Shown: positions 9,763 through 18,768 of the stretch, one piece after another
Position numbering within the stretch: the stretch's first letter is position 1
Layout of the letters: each line of letters starts with the position of its first letter
Assembly (NCBI GenBank): GCA_963798015.1
Contig: CAWCSA010000014.1
Span: 11,446 to 75,445 of the forward strand
DNA from: Roseiarcus sp963798015
GTDB taxonomy: Bacteria; Pseudomonadota; Alphaproteobacteria; Rhizobiales; Beijerinckiaceae
DNA length: 64,000 bases
Direction of reading: 5' to 3'
Position numbers and translations under genes: made by a program
The notes under the pieces: model-generated
The model's database searches: none
Told to the model about the DNA's origin: nothing
What the model saw: the letters and a program-made list of their open reading frames with translations, nothing else

Positions 9763-11037
9763 CTACTTGGCTTGGCCCTGGAGATCATCCCGCATCTGCT
9801 TCGCTGCGTCGGCGGGCGCCATCTCGCCGTTCATCGCCGGCATCACGTAATTGCCGGCCGCGTCGTAGACCGGCGAGGCGACGCCGGCGAGCACCGACAC
9901 GGGATCGAACACCGCGGTCTTCGCAAGCGAAGCGTAGTCGGAGTTTGGTTTCAGCGCCTTGAACGCAGCGCTTTCCTGAACCGGCAGATAGGCAGGGATA
10001 TGGCCGCCGCCCGCCCACTCGAGCGAATGTTCGTTGAACCAATGGATGGCGTCGAGCACCTCTTTGCGCTTGGCGGCGTCAACTGGATTACCCCGCCGGT
10101 TCGGGATGGCGAAAGAATGCGAATCCGCCCAGGTTGCGGGATGCGCGTAGAAAGTCGGGATCTGGATCGCGCCCCAGTCGAACAGCTGGCCCTTCTTGGC
10201 CAGGTCCACCATGGTCGGCACTTCCCAGACGCCGTTGATGTGCATCGCCGCCTTGCCGGAAGTGAACAGCGCGATCGAAGCGGGATATTCGGTCTTCGCG
10301 GGCGTCGCGCCGCTCTTCACCCACTTCTGCATTTCGGCGATCGCGGTTGTCGCCTTATCGAGGTTGTCGCCATCCAGGAACTTGCCGTCCTTCAGGAACT
10401 GGCCGTCCTGCTGGTTGAGCAGCGTGTAGAAGATGCGCCACATCGTGGCGTTGTCCGCCGTCGGCGTCGACAGGCCGACAACGCCATTCGCCGTGAGCTT
10501 GGCGATGGCGGCGTCGAAGTTCGCCGCGCCGTCGAGGCCCTTCGGCTTCCCATTGTCGCCGAGAAGACCCGCCTTCTTCAGGAGGTCCTTGTTGTAATAA
10601 AGAATGATCGAGTGGATATCGAGCGGTACGCCATATTGCTTGCCGTCCGCGCCTTGCGCCGCCTTCCAGTTGGCGGGGCCGAAGTCGCTCGACTTGATGC
10701 CGGCCGCGGCCAATTCCTCGGGAGTGAGCGGGCTCAGCACTCCGGTCGAAATGCCGAGCGGCATGCGCGATTCATGGTAAGTCATGACGTCGGGACCTTG
10801 GCCTGTCGCCGCCGCGGTCTGCACCTTGGTGTAGAACGGAACGCCCCATTCGAGGGTCGTCGCATCGATCTTGACCTTGCCCGCGTGCTCCTTGTTGAAC
10901 TCGTCGAGCATTGTCTTCATGCGGACGCCGTCGCCGCCGCTCAGAAAATCCCACCACACGATGGTGTCTTCGGCGCGCGCCGCGCCGACAGACAGCGCCA
11001 TAGTCGCCAGCGTCGCGTAAAGAACTTTGCGGATCAT
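9763..11037 (-). CDS. Sugar-binding protein of the ABC importer, family 1
   Basis: The product (424 residues) is a periplasmic binding protein with a Sec signal peptide (MIRKVLYATLATMALSVGAA, cleavage near ARA-ED). The mature protein begins DTIVWWDFLSGGDGVRMKTM and has the features of family 1 carbohydrate-binding proteins, including GQGPDVMTYHESRM and GKAAMHINGVWEVP. It is the first gene of the operon with the two permeases and the ATPase. It is a different subfamily from the broken binding protein at 2227-2868, so the two do not represent a recent duplication. A ribosome binding site (GGAGG) lies before the ATG. Confidence 0.94.
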   Translation of the reverse strand: MIRKVLYATLATMALSVGAARAEDTIVWWDFLSGGDGVRMKTMLDEFNKEHAGKVKIDATTLEWGVPFYTKVQTAAATGQGPDVMTYHESRMPLGISTGVLSPLTPEELAAAGIKSSDFGPANWKAAQGADGKQYGVPLDIHSIILYYNKDLLKKAGLLGDNGKPKGLDGAANFDAAIAKLTANGVVGLSTPTADNATMWRIFYTLLNQQDGQFLKDGKFLDGDNLDKATTAIAEMQKWVKSGATPAKTEYPASIALFTSGKAAMHINGVWEVPTMVDLAKKGQLFDWGAIQIPTFYAHPATWADSHSFAIPNRRGNPVDAAKRKEVLDAIHWFNEHSLEWAGGGHIPAYLPVQESAAFKALKPNSDYASLAKTAVFDPVSVLAGVASPVYDAAGNYVMPAMNGEMAPADAAKQMRDDLQGQAK

Positions 11038-11346
11038 CTCGACTTCCTCCCAAAAATGGCCCCGGCGGGTTCCCGCGTCGGTCAGTCACTGGCTCTGCGG
11101 CTTCGTGAGCCTTGTAGGAATGGTAACGAGGAAAGCGCGAGGCGCCAAGAAGTTTCAATCAGTAAATTTGATACAGAAGGTACGGAACAATTTGAGAGGT
11201 TGGGCTAGATGCCGTCAGCTCGGCTGATGTTTCTTCCAGGTTTCAGCTGGCAAAAATGCTCTCAGCCGGTATCGTCGCGCAGCTTGACGCGGCAGGTGGA
11301 AATAGGTCCAATATATCGGACTTCTTGATATCGAGCGGGAGGAACG
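11038..11346. promoter_or_regulatory. Divergent promoter region between the sugar importer and the arabinofuranosidase
   Basis: These 309 bases hold no gene. The stretch at 11150-11210 is notably AT-rich. TGATACA at 11169-11175 repeats the right arm of the candidate operator at 5802-5808, and TTTCA at 11153-11157 may be its partner arm. TTGATATCGA near 11325 lies close to the arabinofuranosidase ribosome binding site (GGGAGG at 11337-11342). I infer joint control of both directions by the regulator at 5837, but no experiment supports this here. Confidence 0.45.
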
Positions 11347-12861
11347 ATGCGCGCGTCCGTTATCGCCAATCGGGACTACAAGATCGCGACAATCGACGAC
11401 CGCCTGTACGGCGCCTTCCTCGAGCACCTGGGGCGCGCGATTTACACCGGCATCTATGAGCCCGATCATAAAAGCGCCGACGCCAACGGAATGCGCAAAG
11501 ACGTCATCGACCTCGTACGCGAACTCAAGGTCCCCATCGTTCGCTATCCCGGCGGCAATTTCGTCTCCGCCTACAATTGGGAAGACGGGGTTGGCCCCCG
11601 CGAGCAGCGGCCGACCCGGCTCGACCTCGCGTGGCATACGTCCGAGTCCAATCAGGTCGGCGTGCATGAGTTTGCGGAATGGTGCCAATCCGCAGACACA
11701 GAGATGATGCTGGCCATCAATCTCGGCTCGCGCGGGCTCGATCATGCGCGCAACTTCGTCGAATACGTCAACGGCCCAACTGGCAGCGCATGGGGCGACC
11801 TGCGCAAGGCGAACGGCCGCGCCGAACCGTTCGGCGTCAAGCACTGGTGTCTCGGCAACGAGATGGATGGGCCGTGGCAGGTCGGGCACAAGACCGCCGA
11901 CGAATATGGCCGCCTTGCCAACGAGGTGGCGAAGACACTCCGCGCTTTCGATCGTTCGCTCGAGCTGATCGTTTGCGGCTCGTCAAACGCCGATATGAAA
12001 ACCTATCCCGAGTGGGAGCGCATCGTCCTCGAGCACACCTACGATGCGGTCGACCACATCTCGCTGCATATGTACTTCGCCAATAGAGCCAAGAACGCCG
12101 CCGAATATCTCGCGCTCAGCGCCAAGCTCGACGCCTATATCAATACCATTGCCTCGACGATTGAATTGGTGCGCGCCAACAAGCGCAGCCGCAAACGGGT
12201 GACGATCTCCTTCGACGAATGGAACGTCTGGTATCATTCCAACGTGCAGGATCGCGAGATCCTCGGCGGCGCCAAGGGGTGGCCGCATGCGCCGCGGTTG
12301 CTCGAGGATATCTACAATTTCGAGGATGCGCTCCAAGTCGGCTGCATCCTCAACACCTTCATTCGTCGTTCCGACGTGGTGAAGATCGCCTGCATCGCGC
12401 AACTGGTGAACGTCATCGCCCCGATCATGACCGAGCCCGGCGGCGCGGCATGGCGTCAGACGATTTTCTATCCGTATTTCTTCGCCTCCGTTTATGGACG
12501 CGGCGAAGCGCTTCAGCTCAGCGTCAAGTCGCCGGGTTACGATTCTGAGGTCGCCGACAACGTTCCTTATCTCGACATTTCCGGCGTTCACGATGAGGCA
12601 AGCCGCACGCTGACGTTTTTTGCCGTCAACCGGCACGCCAGCGAGTCGCTCGACCTCGACCTCGACCTGCAAGGATTCGGCAAAGCCAGGATCGCGGATT
12701 ACCAGGTGATGACCAACGCCGACCTCGAAGCCGCGAACACCTTGACCGCGCCGCTCGCGGTTGCGCCCAAGAAGGGGTCAGGCGCGGAGGTCAAGGACGG
12801 GCAACTCACCGCTCGGCTGCCGCCCTATTCCTATCAGATGCTGCGCGTCGGTCTCGCCTAG
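11347..12861 (+). CDS. abfA: Alpha-L-arabinofuranosidase, glycoside hydrolase family 51
   Basis: The product (504 residues) releases terminal alpha-L-arabinofuranose from arabinan or arabinoxylan oligosaccharides. There is no signal peptide, so it acts in the cytoplasm on imported oligosaccharides, as is usual for GH51. The TIM barrel carries the substrate motif RYPGGNFVSAYNWEDGVGP (about residues 66-84), the acid/base E172 in CLGNEMDGPW and the nucleophile E291 in SFDEWNVWY. The C-terminal 120 residues form the family's beta-sandwich domain. It is divergent from the sugar importer, and its stop lies two bases from the convergent SDR gene. The ribosome binding site GGGAGG sets the start. Confidence 0.95.
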   Translation: MRASVIANRDYKIATIDDRLYGAFLEHLGRAIYTGIYEPDHKSADANGMRKDVIDLVRELKVPIVRYPGGNFVSAYNWEDGVGPREQRPTRLDLAWHTSESNQVGVHEFAEWCQSADTEMMLAINLGSRGLDHARNFVEYVNGPTGSAWGDLRKANGRAEPFGVKHWCLGNEMDGPWQVGHKTADEYGRLANEVAKTLRAFDRSLELIVCGSSNADMKTYPEWERIVLEHTYDAVDHISLHMYFANRAKNAAEYLALSAKLDAYINTIASTIELVRANKRSRKRVTISFDEWNVWYHSNVQDREILGGAKGWPHAPRLLEDIYNFEDALQVGCILNTFIRRSDVVKIACIAQLVNVIAPIMTEPGGAAWRQTIFYPYFFASVYGRGEALQLSVKSPGYDSEVADNVPYLDISGVHDEASRTLTFFAVNRHASESLDLDLDLQGFGKARIADYQVMTNADLEAANTLTAPLAVAPKKGSGAEVKDGQLTARLPPYSYQMLRVGLA

Positions 12862-12863
12862 TG

Positions 12864-13649
12864 CTAGAACCCGAGAACCGTCGCGTTGATCGAGGCTTCA
12901 AGGCCCCCGTCGACCGGCAGATTGGCGCCGTTGATCCAGCGCGCGCCGTCCGAGCACAGGAACAGAACCGCCGGCGCGATGTCGGGCGCGGACCCGGCGC
13001 GGCCGACCCGCGCTATGTCGTCGTCGACCCGCGGATCGCCGAAGATCTGCCGAAAGTCCTTGAGGATCGGCGTCGCCACCGGGCCGGGACTCACCGCGTT
13101 GACTCGCACTCCGCGGTCCTTGAAGAGCGGCTGATGCGCCGTCCGCATGGTCCACAAGAGCAGGAGCTCCTTCGACAGCGGATAGGCCTCCGCGTCGGGA
13201 ACCTGATGGGCGGCGAGAAGCTTGCTAAGATCGGGAAACCGCGGCGCATCCAAGAACGCTTTCGCGCGCGCGACATTCGCCCGCCAGCCATAGCCCGCGA
13301 TTGACGCGACGTTGACGACGGCTCCCCCTTCGCGCAGCCTAGGCGCCACCGCTTCCGTCAGTTCCCGAAGCCCATAAAAGTTGATCGCGAGCGTCTTCGC
13401 CGCGCCGATCATACCGGAAACGCCAGCGACGTTGCACAAAGCGTCGAAGCGCTGCGGCAGTGTCTGCACAATCTCGGTTACCCCCTGAGCCGAGCCGATA
13501 TCCGCCTTGATGAAGGCCTCGAGCGGCCGCGCAGGCTCATTGATGTCGACGCCGATGACGTCGGCGCCGAGCGCGATTGCGAGTTCGCCGACGCGCGCGC
13601 CAATGCCGGAGGAAATTCCGGTGATGACGATCGTCTTTCCCAGAAGCAT
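12864..13649 (-). CDS. Short-chain dehydrogenase resembling coniferyl-alcohol dehydrogenase
   Basis: The product has 261 residues. The cofactor motif is TGISSGIG (residues 10-17), with D36 after it suggesting NAD preference. The catalytic residues are S116, Y156 and K160 (AYPLSKE). GVDIN, DALCNVAGV, GLRELTEAV, VNAVSPGPVATPILKDF and RWINGANLPVDGG follow the pattern I recall for coniferyl-alcohol dehydrogenase (CalA) and close hydroxysteroid dehydrogenase-like enzymes. The start is the ATG one base after the livM stop, behind a strong GGGAGGGG. A 22-residue upstream extension would overlap livM and is rejected. As the last gene of the transporter operon it probably oxidises the imported compound or its derivative. 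Confidence 0.85.
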   Translation of the reverse strand: MLLGKTIVITGISSGIGARVGELAIALGADVIGVDINEPARPLEAFIKADIGSAQGVTEIVQTLPQRFDALCNVAGVSGMIGAAKTLAINFYGLRELTEAVAPRLREGGAVVNVASIAGYGWRANVARAKAFLDAPRFPDLSKLLAAHQVPDAEAYPLSKELLLLWTMRTAHQPLFKDRGVRVNAVSPGPVATPILKDFRQIFGDPRVDDDIARVGRAGSAPDIAPAVLFLCSDGARWINGANLPVDGGLEASINATVLGF

Positions 13650-13650
13650 G

Positions 13651-14712
13651 TCAGACCCCTCCCTGACCTTCGTTCTTGGTTTCCGCGCCGCTGATCGCTC
13701 GAGTGCGCCCTCCATCCGGGTTCGCGAAGCGGAGGCGGTAGCCGACTGGCAGAAGCCTCAGCGACGTGCGATCCTCGATCCAGCCCCAGATACCGCGCGG
13801 GAAGAGAAGCGCAAAAATAAGTGCGGTCGCGCCGAGGCCGACAAGATACCAGACGCCCATGTCGCCGAACCAGGTCTCGATGGCGAAGAAGATGACGGCG
13901 CCGAGAATCGCGCCCTCGAAGGTCCCCAATCCCCCAACCAGCGCCATGAAGATCATGTACGCAGTCCATAACGGACTGAAATAAGCCTTGGGCTGGAACG
14001 TGAGCGCGGTGGCCACCCACAGAGCGCCCGCCAAGGCTGCGCCGAAGGCGGCGAGCGTGAATATAAGCCGCTTGGCGCTCATGACCCTGACGCCAATCGA
14101 TTCCGCCGCCTCCTCATTGTCGCGGATCGCCTGGATCGCCGCGCCGAGCGGGCTGCGCAGCAGGCGAAAGACGATCGCCAGCAGGCCGGCCATGGCGCCG
14201 AGCGCACACCAATAGGTGAGCGCCCGACGGCTGTCGTTTGCATAGGCGTTAAGCTCGATCAGCGAGGTGCCGGTTTCGCCGCGCACGAGCGTGTCGAGAT
14301 TGACGAGCAGATGAGCCAGTTCCGATACCACCCACATGCCGATGGCGAATTCGCCGCCCTTGAGCCTGAGCATGAGGAGCGAGAGGGGCCAGGCGAGAAC
14401 GCCGACGATCAGCGCGCCCAAGAAGAGCGACGGATAGACGCTCACCCCCATGTTGGCGAGGCGAATCGCGGCATAGGCGCCGAGGCCAAAGAACGCCTGC
14501 TGGCCGATCGACACCAGGCCGCAAAATCCGACCAGCGCGTTCCACATCAGGGCCAGGATGACATAGATGAACAGGGTCGTGAGTTTGTCGACGGCGTTGG
14601 CGCTGAAGATGGCCGGCCCGACCGCGAGCAGGACGATAATGACGGCCGCCGCCACGATCGCGATCCGCAACTCCGGCGTCCAGCGCTCGACGGCGGGGGC
14701 GCCCTTGCTCAT
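13651..14712 (-). CDS. livM: Branched-chain-type ABC transporter permease LivM
   Basis: The product has 353 residues with eight to ten predicted membrane helices and the family signatures WNALVGFCGLVSIGQQAFFG (about 58-77) and the loop AIRDNEEAAESIGVRV that contacts the ATPase. It overlaps livH by four bases (ATGA). The C-terminal 50 residues after the last helix (WIEDRTSLRLLPVGYRLR) are a common extension in alphaproteobacterial LivM proteins. Hydrophobic-amino-acid-type importers also take up aromatic acids, short amides and urea, so the name does not fix the substrate. Confidence 0.92.
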   Translation of the reverse strand: MSKGAPAVERWTPELRIAIVAAAVIIVLLAVGPAIFSANAVDKLTTLFIYVILALMWNALVGFCGLVSIGQQAFFGLGAYAAIRLANMGVSVYPSLFLGALIVGVLAWPLSLLMLRLKGGEFAIGMWVVSELAHLLVNLDTLVRGETGTSLIELNAYANDSRRALTYWCALGAMAGLLAIVFRLLRSPLGAAIQAIRDNEEAAESIGVRVMSAKRLIFTLAAFGAALAGALWVATALTFQPKAYFSPLWTAYMIFMALVGGLGTFEGAILGAVIFFAIETWFGDMGVWYLVGLGATALIFALLFPRGIWGWIEDRTSLRLLPVGYRLRFANPDGGRTRAISGAETKNEGQGGV

Positions 14713-15611
14713 GAACGCGCGCCCCTCGTGAGTGCGGTTCGGACGCGCTGGCCGAGGTCGCCGAAGAACAGGCGCGCGAATAAAACGGCAAGAAAGGCGA
14801 GGTGGCCGGCGATGAAGAAGCCTTGCGGATTGATAAAGGCGCCCATACTCTGCGCGACGCCGAGCACAATGCCGCCGATCAGCGTGCCCCAGAGCGACCC
14901 GGCCCCGCCGATCACCGAGGCCTCGAAAGCGAAGATGAGCTGGGCCGCTCCGGCGTAAGGATCGAAGGTCGCGCGCATGCCGAGAAACGCGCCGGCGACC
15001 GCAACCGTCGCCAAAGCGATCGCAGCGGCGATCGCGTTCACGCGCCGCGCGTTGACGCCGACGAGTCCGGCGGTGTCGGGATCCTCGGCGGTGGCGCGGA
15101 TCGCGCGCCCGGTCTGCGTTCTGTTGAGAAAGGTCTGGATGCCGCCGAGCAGCGCCACCGCAACCAGCATCGTGAGCGCCGCGAGCTTGCCGATCGCAAT
15201 GTCGTCGGTAAGCGTCCAGCTGTCGTAGGAGAGATCGCCGATGTAAGGCGCGAGCGAACGGGTGTCGGCCCCAAAACCCTGGAACAGCAGATTGTCGATA
15301 ATGATCGACAGGCCGAACGTCGAGAGGACCGGCACCAGCAACCCGCCGCGCGCGCTGCGTTCCAGCACGAGCCGTTCTAGCGCCCAGCCGACCACGGCCA
15401 TAAGCGGGATCACGAGGCCCAGGCCGAGAAACGGCTGAACGCCGAAGCGATCGGCCAGAACGTAGAGGGCGTAGGCCGCGAGCACCGCAAGGCTGCCGTG
15501 CGCGAGGTTGATGATTCCCATGACGCCGAACATGAACGACAGGCCGCAGGCGATGAGCGCGTAATAGCCGCCCAGCAGAACGCCCTGAATGATCTGGTTG
15601 AGGAAAATCAA
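14709..15611 (-). CDS. livH: Branched-chain-type ABC transporter permease LivH
   Basis: The product has 300 residues with eight predicted helices. The N-terminus (IFLNQIIQGVLLGGYYALIA) and the segments LSFMFGVMGIINLAHGSLAV and AIRATAEDPDTAGLVGV are characteristic. There is no ATG at the proper place. The start is TTG at 15611, which overlaps the livF stop (TTGA), exactly where homologous proteins begin. A long upstream extension of the frame runs through livF and is rejected. The TTG start with stop overlap implies translational coupling to livF. Confidence 0.9.
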   Translation of the reverse strand: MIFLNQIIQGVLLGGYYALIACGLSFMFGVMGIINLAHGSLAVLAAYALYVLADRFGVQPFLGLGLVIPLMAVVGWALERLVLERSARGGLLVPVLSTFGLSIIIDNLLFQGFGADTRSLAPYIGDLSYDSWTLTDDIAIGKLAALTMLVAVALLGGIQTFLNRTQTGRAIRATAEDPDTAGLVGVNARRVNAIAAAIALATVAVAGAFLGMRATFDPYAGAAQLIFAFEASVIGGAGSLWGTLIGGIVLGVAQSMGAFINPQGFFIAGHLAFLAVLFARLFFGDLGQRVRTALTRGARS

Positions 15612-16339
15612 GGCTGCGGCGCCTCGGCGCGCGATGACTTCCTCAAGCCGAAATAGGCTTCGGTGACTTGCTCTCGGCTCAGCGTTCGGGTCGGTCCTTC
15701 GATGGCGACTGCGCCCTCGAGCATACAGATGGTGCGGCTTGCGGTCGACATGGCGCGCTTCAGGTCCTGCTCGACCAAGAGCATGGCGACGCCGGAGGAT
15801 TTCAGCGCCTCGAGTTGGACGTAAAGGCGATCGACCACCAGAGGCGACAGCCCGAGCGAAACCTCGTCCAGCAATAGGAGGTCCGGGTTCATCATCAACG
15901 CGCGCCCGATCGCAGTGGCCTGCTGCTCGCCGCCTGACAATGTGCCGGCGAGGCTGCGACGCCTGTCCTTGAGGTTGGGAAAGGCCTCCATCACGGCGTC
16001 GAGCGTCCATGCGCCCGTTCGGCCCGCGGAGCGCGCGAGCAGGAGATTCTCTTCCACCGTGAGTCGGGCGAACAAACGCCGGCCTTCCGGAACCAGCGCA
16101 AGACCAAGCGCGGCGCGTGCATGAGAGGGTCTCGCGCTGATATCCTCGCCCTTGAAGGTGATGCGGCCCGCCGCGATTCGGTGCGCACCAGCCATCGCGC
16201 GTAGAAGCGTGGTCTTGCCGGCCCCGTTCGCGCCGACGAGCGCAACCGTCTCTCCTTTCTCAATCGTCAGGCTGACGCCGCGCACAGCTTTGAGCTGGCC
16301 GTAGCCGGCTTCGAGCCCTTCAACTGAGAGAAGCGTCAC
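15608..16339 (-). CDS. livF: Branched-chain-type ABC transporter ATPase LivF
   Basis: The product has 243 residues. Walker A is GANGAGKTT, the signature LSGGEQQATAIGRAL, Walker B LLLLDEVSLGLSP and the switch histidine position is replaced by Gln-Asp in VEQDLKRAM, as in other LivF proteins. The start is GTG at 16339, overlapping the livG stop (GTGA); the protein then begins MTLLSVEGLEAGYG like its relatives. The ATG-initiated extension of 32 residues would overlap livG and has no family similarity. Confidence 0.92.
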   Translation of the reverse strand: MTLLSVEGLEAGYGQLKAVRGVSLTIEKGETVALVGANGAGKTTLLRAMAGAHRIAAGRITFKGEDISARPSHARAALGLALVPEGRRLFARLTVEENLLLARSAGRTGAWTLDAVMEAFPNLKDRRRSLAGTLSGGEQQATAIGRALMMNPDLLLLDEVSLGLSPLVVDRLYVQLEALKSSGVAMLLVEQDLKRAMSTASRTICMLEGAVAIEGPTRTLSREQVTEAYFGLRKSSRAEAPQP

Positions 16340-17082
16340 ACCACGCCTCCACCGAGATAGGCCTCGATCACGCGCGGATCGGCCATCACGCTTTGCGATG
16401 GCCCATCGGCGATGATGCGTCCGGCATCCATACACACAAGGCGCTCCGCCACCCTGAGAAGGATGTGCACGATGTGCTCGATCCAGACGATCGCGATCCC
16501 GCGGGCCTTCAATTCGAGGATGATGTCGACCAGTTCGTTCGCCTCGGGGTCGGTCAATCCGCCGCCGATCTCGTCCAAGAGCAGCACGGCGGGGTCGGTC
16601 GCGAGCGCGCGGGCGAGCTCCAGCCGCTTTCGATCGATGAGTCCGAGCGTCTCCGCGCGCCGGTTGGCGACAGCCGTCATGCCGGTCAGCGCAAGCGATT
16701 CGATTGTCGCCGCGTAGGCGCGTTCACGCTCGAGCCCGCCGCCATGCGCGGCGGCGGTGAAGACATTCTCGAACACGGTCATACCGCTGAAGGGCCTTGG
16801 AATCTGATGCGTGCGCGCGAGCCCCCGCCGGCATCGCTCCGCCGTCGGCGCCATCGTGACGTCCTCGCCGAGAAAACGCACCCGTCCGCTGGTTGGCGCA
16901 TGCGCGCCGACCAGCAGGCTGAGCAAAGTCGTCTTGCCAGCGCCGTTCGGCCCGACGACGCCCACCGCTTCGCCGGCGCCGACCAAAAAGTCGATTCCGT
17001 CGAGCACTAAGAGCGCGCCGAAGCTTTTGGTCAGGCCTTCTCCTTCGAGAAGGAGGCCATCGGCTCGCGCGCCGGAGGTCAC
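16336..17082 (-). CDS. livG: Branched-chain-type ABC transporter ATPase LivG
   Basis: The product has 248 residues. Walker A is GPNGAGKTT and LARTHQIPRPFSGMTVFENV is typical of LivG. The signature region reads ETLGLIDRKRLELARAL instead of LSxGQ; a subset of alphaproteobacterial LivG proteins has this altered form, so the enzyme is probably functional. Walker B is VLLLDEIGGGL. It starts 13 bases after the binding-protein gene and overlaps livF by four bases. Confidence 0.92.
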   Translation of the reverse strand: MTSGARADGLLLEGEGLTKSFGALLVLDGIDFLVGAGEAVGVVGPNGAGKTTLLSLLVGAHAPTSGRVRFLGEDVTMAPTAERCRRGLARTHQIPRPFSGMTVFENVFTAAAHGGGLERERAYAATIESLALTGMTAVANRRAETLGLIDRKRLELARALATDPAVLLLDEIGGGLTDPEANELVDIILELKARGIAIVWIEHIVHILLRVAERLVCMDAGRIIADGPSQSVMADPRVIEAYLGGGVV

Positions 17083-17095
17083 GCGTGCGCCACTG

Positions 17096-18418
17096 TCAGC
17101 TGTTGAACGGCCTGAGTTTCGCCTGGATCGGAACCTTCGGGTCGGTTGCGTTCTCGGTCACCGGATAGTCGAGCGGGAACCGCGACCCTGCCTTCGCCTT
17201 GATCCATTGCGTGCCGATGATCGGGCCTGGCGACACGTTCGGCACGGGCCCGGAGGTGAAGTCTATCGGTCCATCGATCGTGACCGTCTTCAAAGTGGAC
17301 ATCGCCTTGGCTAGGGCTTCTTTGTTCGACGGGTCGCCGCTCGCGGCCAGCGCCGCGGCGCCGGCGTCGAACAGCGCCAAAGTCGCGCCGAGCTGCTGCG
17401 TCCACATCTTGCCGGAGACCACTTCGTAGCCGTCCGCGAGCTCGTCGCCGCTGACGCCCGTCAGTGAGGACTTATAGGGGAAGGCCTTGTGCCAGTAGGC
17501 CGCGCTCGCAAGGTTGTAGCCAAGATTGCCGAGCGCCGTCACTTCGGAGGGGAACAGCCCGGTCTTGGCGATCTGCGCGATCTTGACCATCTTGGTGTAG
17601 CCCTGCTGGGCGGCCTGGCGCCAGAACGCGGCGAAGTCGGGCGGGATCGGGAACGTGTTGAAGATCTCGCATTTCTCCGCCTTGAATTTCGCGATCTGGG
17701 CCGAATAGTCGGTCGTGCCGTCTTCGTAAGCACCCGGATCGATGATCGTGAACCCGGCCTTGGCCAGCGCGGGGGCGAGATTCTCGCGGATCGCGTTGCC
17801 GTCGGCGTCGTTGGGATAAAGCACGCCGACTTTCTTGTTGGTCTCGATCAGGTTCCATTGCGAGACATAGGATTTGAAGAACTCGCCGCCGCCGAAGCCG
17901 AAATGATAGGTCCACTTGAAGGGCGAAGGCTGGCCGGGCTTCGCTCCGCGCCCGAAGTACCAGGCCTCCCACGGCATGACGGTCGACATGCAGGGAACGC
18001 CCGCGGCCTCGCACGCGTCCGCCACCGGATTGATGGTCTCGGGGGTCGAGATGACCAGCATCATGTCGATCCTGTCGGAATTGATCAGCGTCTTCGCCAA
18101 TTGTCCGGCGCGTGACGGATCGGACTGGGAGTTGCGATCGAGGATGTCGACTCCGTAGGTCTTGTCGCCAACCTTCAGGCCGGAAGCGAGCGCCTTGCGC
18201 GCGAGTTCAAGAATATAGCCGTCGGTCTCGCCGAATCCGCCAAGCTTGCCAGTGCGCGGGCTGACGAAGCCGACCTTCAGCGTCGTCTCGGGGCCCGCGG
18301 CAAACGCGCGATACGGGCGCGCCGACGCGGCGAGGCCGGCGGCGCCGGCGGACACGATCAGCCCGCGCCGCGATATTGGCTCGCCTCTGAAAGAGACGAG
18401 GGTGGATTTGGCTTTCAT
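17096..18418 (-). CDS. Tat-exported periplasmic binding protein of the Liv-type transporter
   Basis: The product has 440 residues. The N-terminus carries a twin-arginine signal (ISRRGLIVSAGAAGLAAS, cleavage near YRAFA), so the protein is exported folded, possibly with its ligand bound. The mature protein begins TTLKVGFVSPRTGKLGGFGE and follows the Leu/Ile/Val-binding fold, with WYFGRGAKPGQPSPFKWTYH as a distinctive insert. The chosen ATG has GGGAGGA in front; a 125-residue extension upstream is low-complexity and rejected. It leads the operon livG-livF-livH-livM-SDR. The SDR suggests an aromatic or alcohol substrate, but the ligand is unknown. Confidence 0.9.
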   Translation of the reverse strand: MKAKSTLVSFRGEPISRRGLIVSAGAAGLAASARPYRAFAAGPETTLKVGFVSPRTGKLGGFGETDGYILELARKALASGLKVGDKTYGVDILDRNSQSDPSRAGQLAKTLINSDRIDMMLVISTPETINPVADACEAAGVPCMSTVMPWEAWYFGRGAKPGQPSPFKWTYHFGFGGGEFFKSYVSQWNLIETNKKVGVLYPNDADGNAIRENLAPALAKAGFTIIDPGAYEDGTTDYSAQIAKFKAEKCEIFNTFPIPPDFAAFWRQAAQQGYTKMVKIAQIAKTGLFPSEVTALGNLGYNLASAAYWHKAFPYKSSLTGVSGDELADGYEVVSGKMWTQQLGATLALFDAGAAALAASGDPSNKEALAKAMSTLKTVTIDGPIDFTSGPVPNVSPGPIIGTQWIKAKAGSRFPLDYPVTENATDPKVPIQAKLRPFNS

Positions 18419-18666
18419 GTGTTTCCTCCCGGGCGCCATCCCTGCCATGAGGCCGGCGCATCCAAGGTCTTTACACGTTCCAGGCGCCAATCGAAAAGCC
18501 TGGCGCCTGCCACCTCGCGGTCCTTCGGAACCCGCCTCAGGCTCGGTCCCGCACCTGAGGCGTACGAGCCCCCGCGCCCACCACGCCGCCAGGAGGAATG
18601 GACTACTGACCGGACTAACCACGACGTGACGATTCCGGCGGTCGTCAATCGCGACGGCCTGGCTTT

Positions 18667-18694
18667 CGATGCTGTGACGCGCGTCACAGCATCG
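18667..18694. promoter_or_regulatory. 28-bp perfect palindrome with a CRP-type core, in a 350-base intergenic region
   Basis: The half-site CGATGCTGTGACGC is followed directly by its reverse complement. The core TGTGA-N6-TCACA equals the CRP consensus. It lies in the 350-base gap (18419-18768) between the divergent binding-protein gene and the metallopeptidase gene. If TATGCA at 18713-18718 is the -10 for the metallopeptidase, the palindrome is centred near -45. I saw no other gene in this gap. It could bind a CRP/FNR-class or GntR-class regulator. Confidence 0.6.
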
Positions 18695-18768
18695 CGCGCG
18701 GGATACCCGGACTATGCAGCCTTCTTGGGGTCCCCCGCGACGTGCCGGGCAGGTGAGAAGATTGAACA

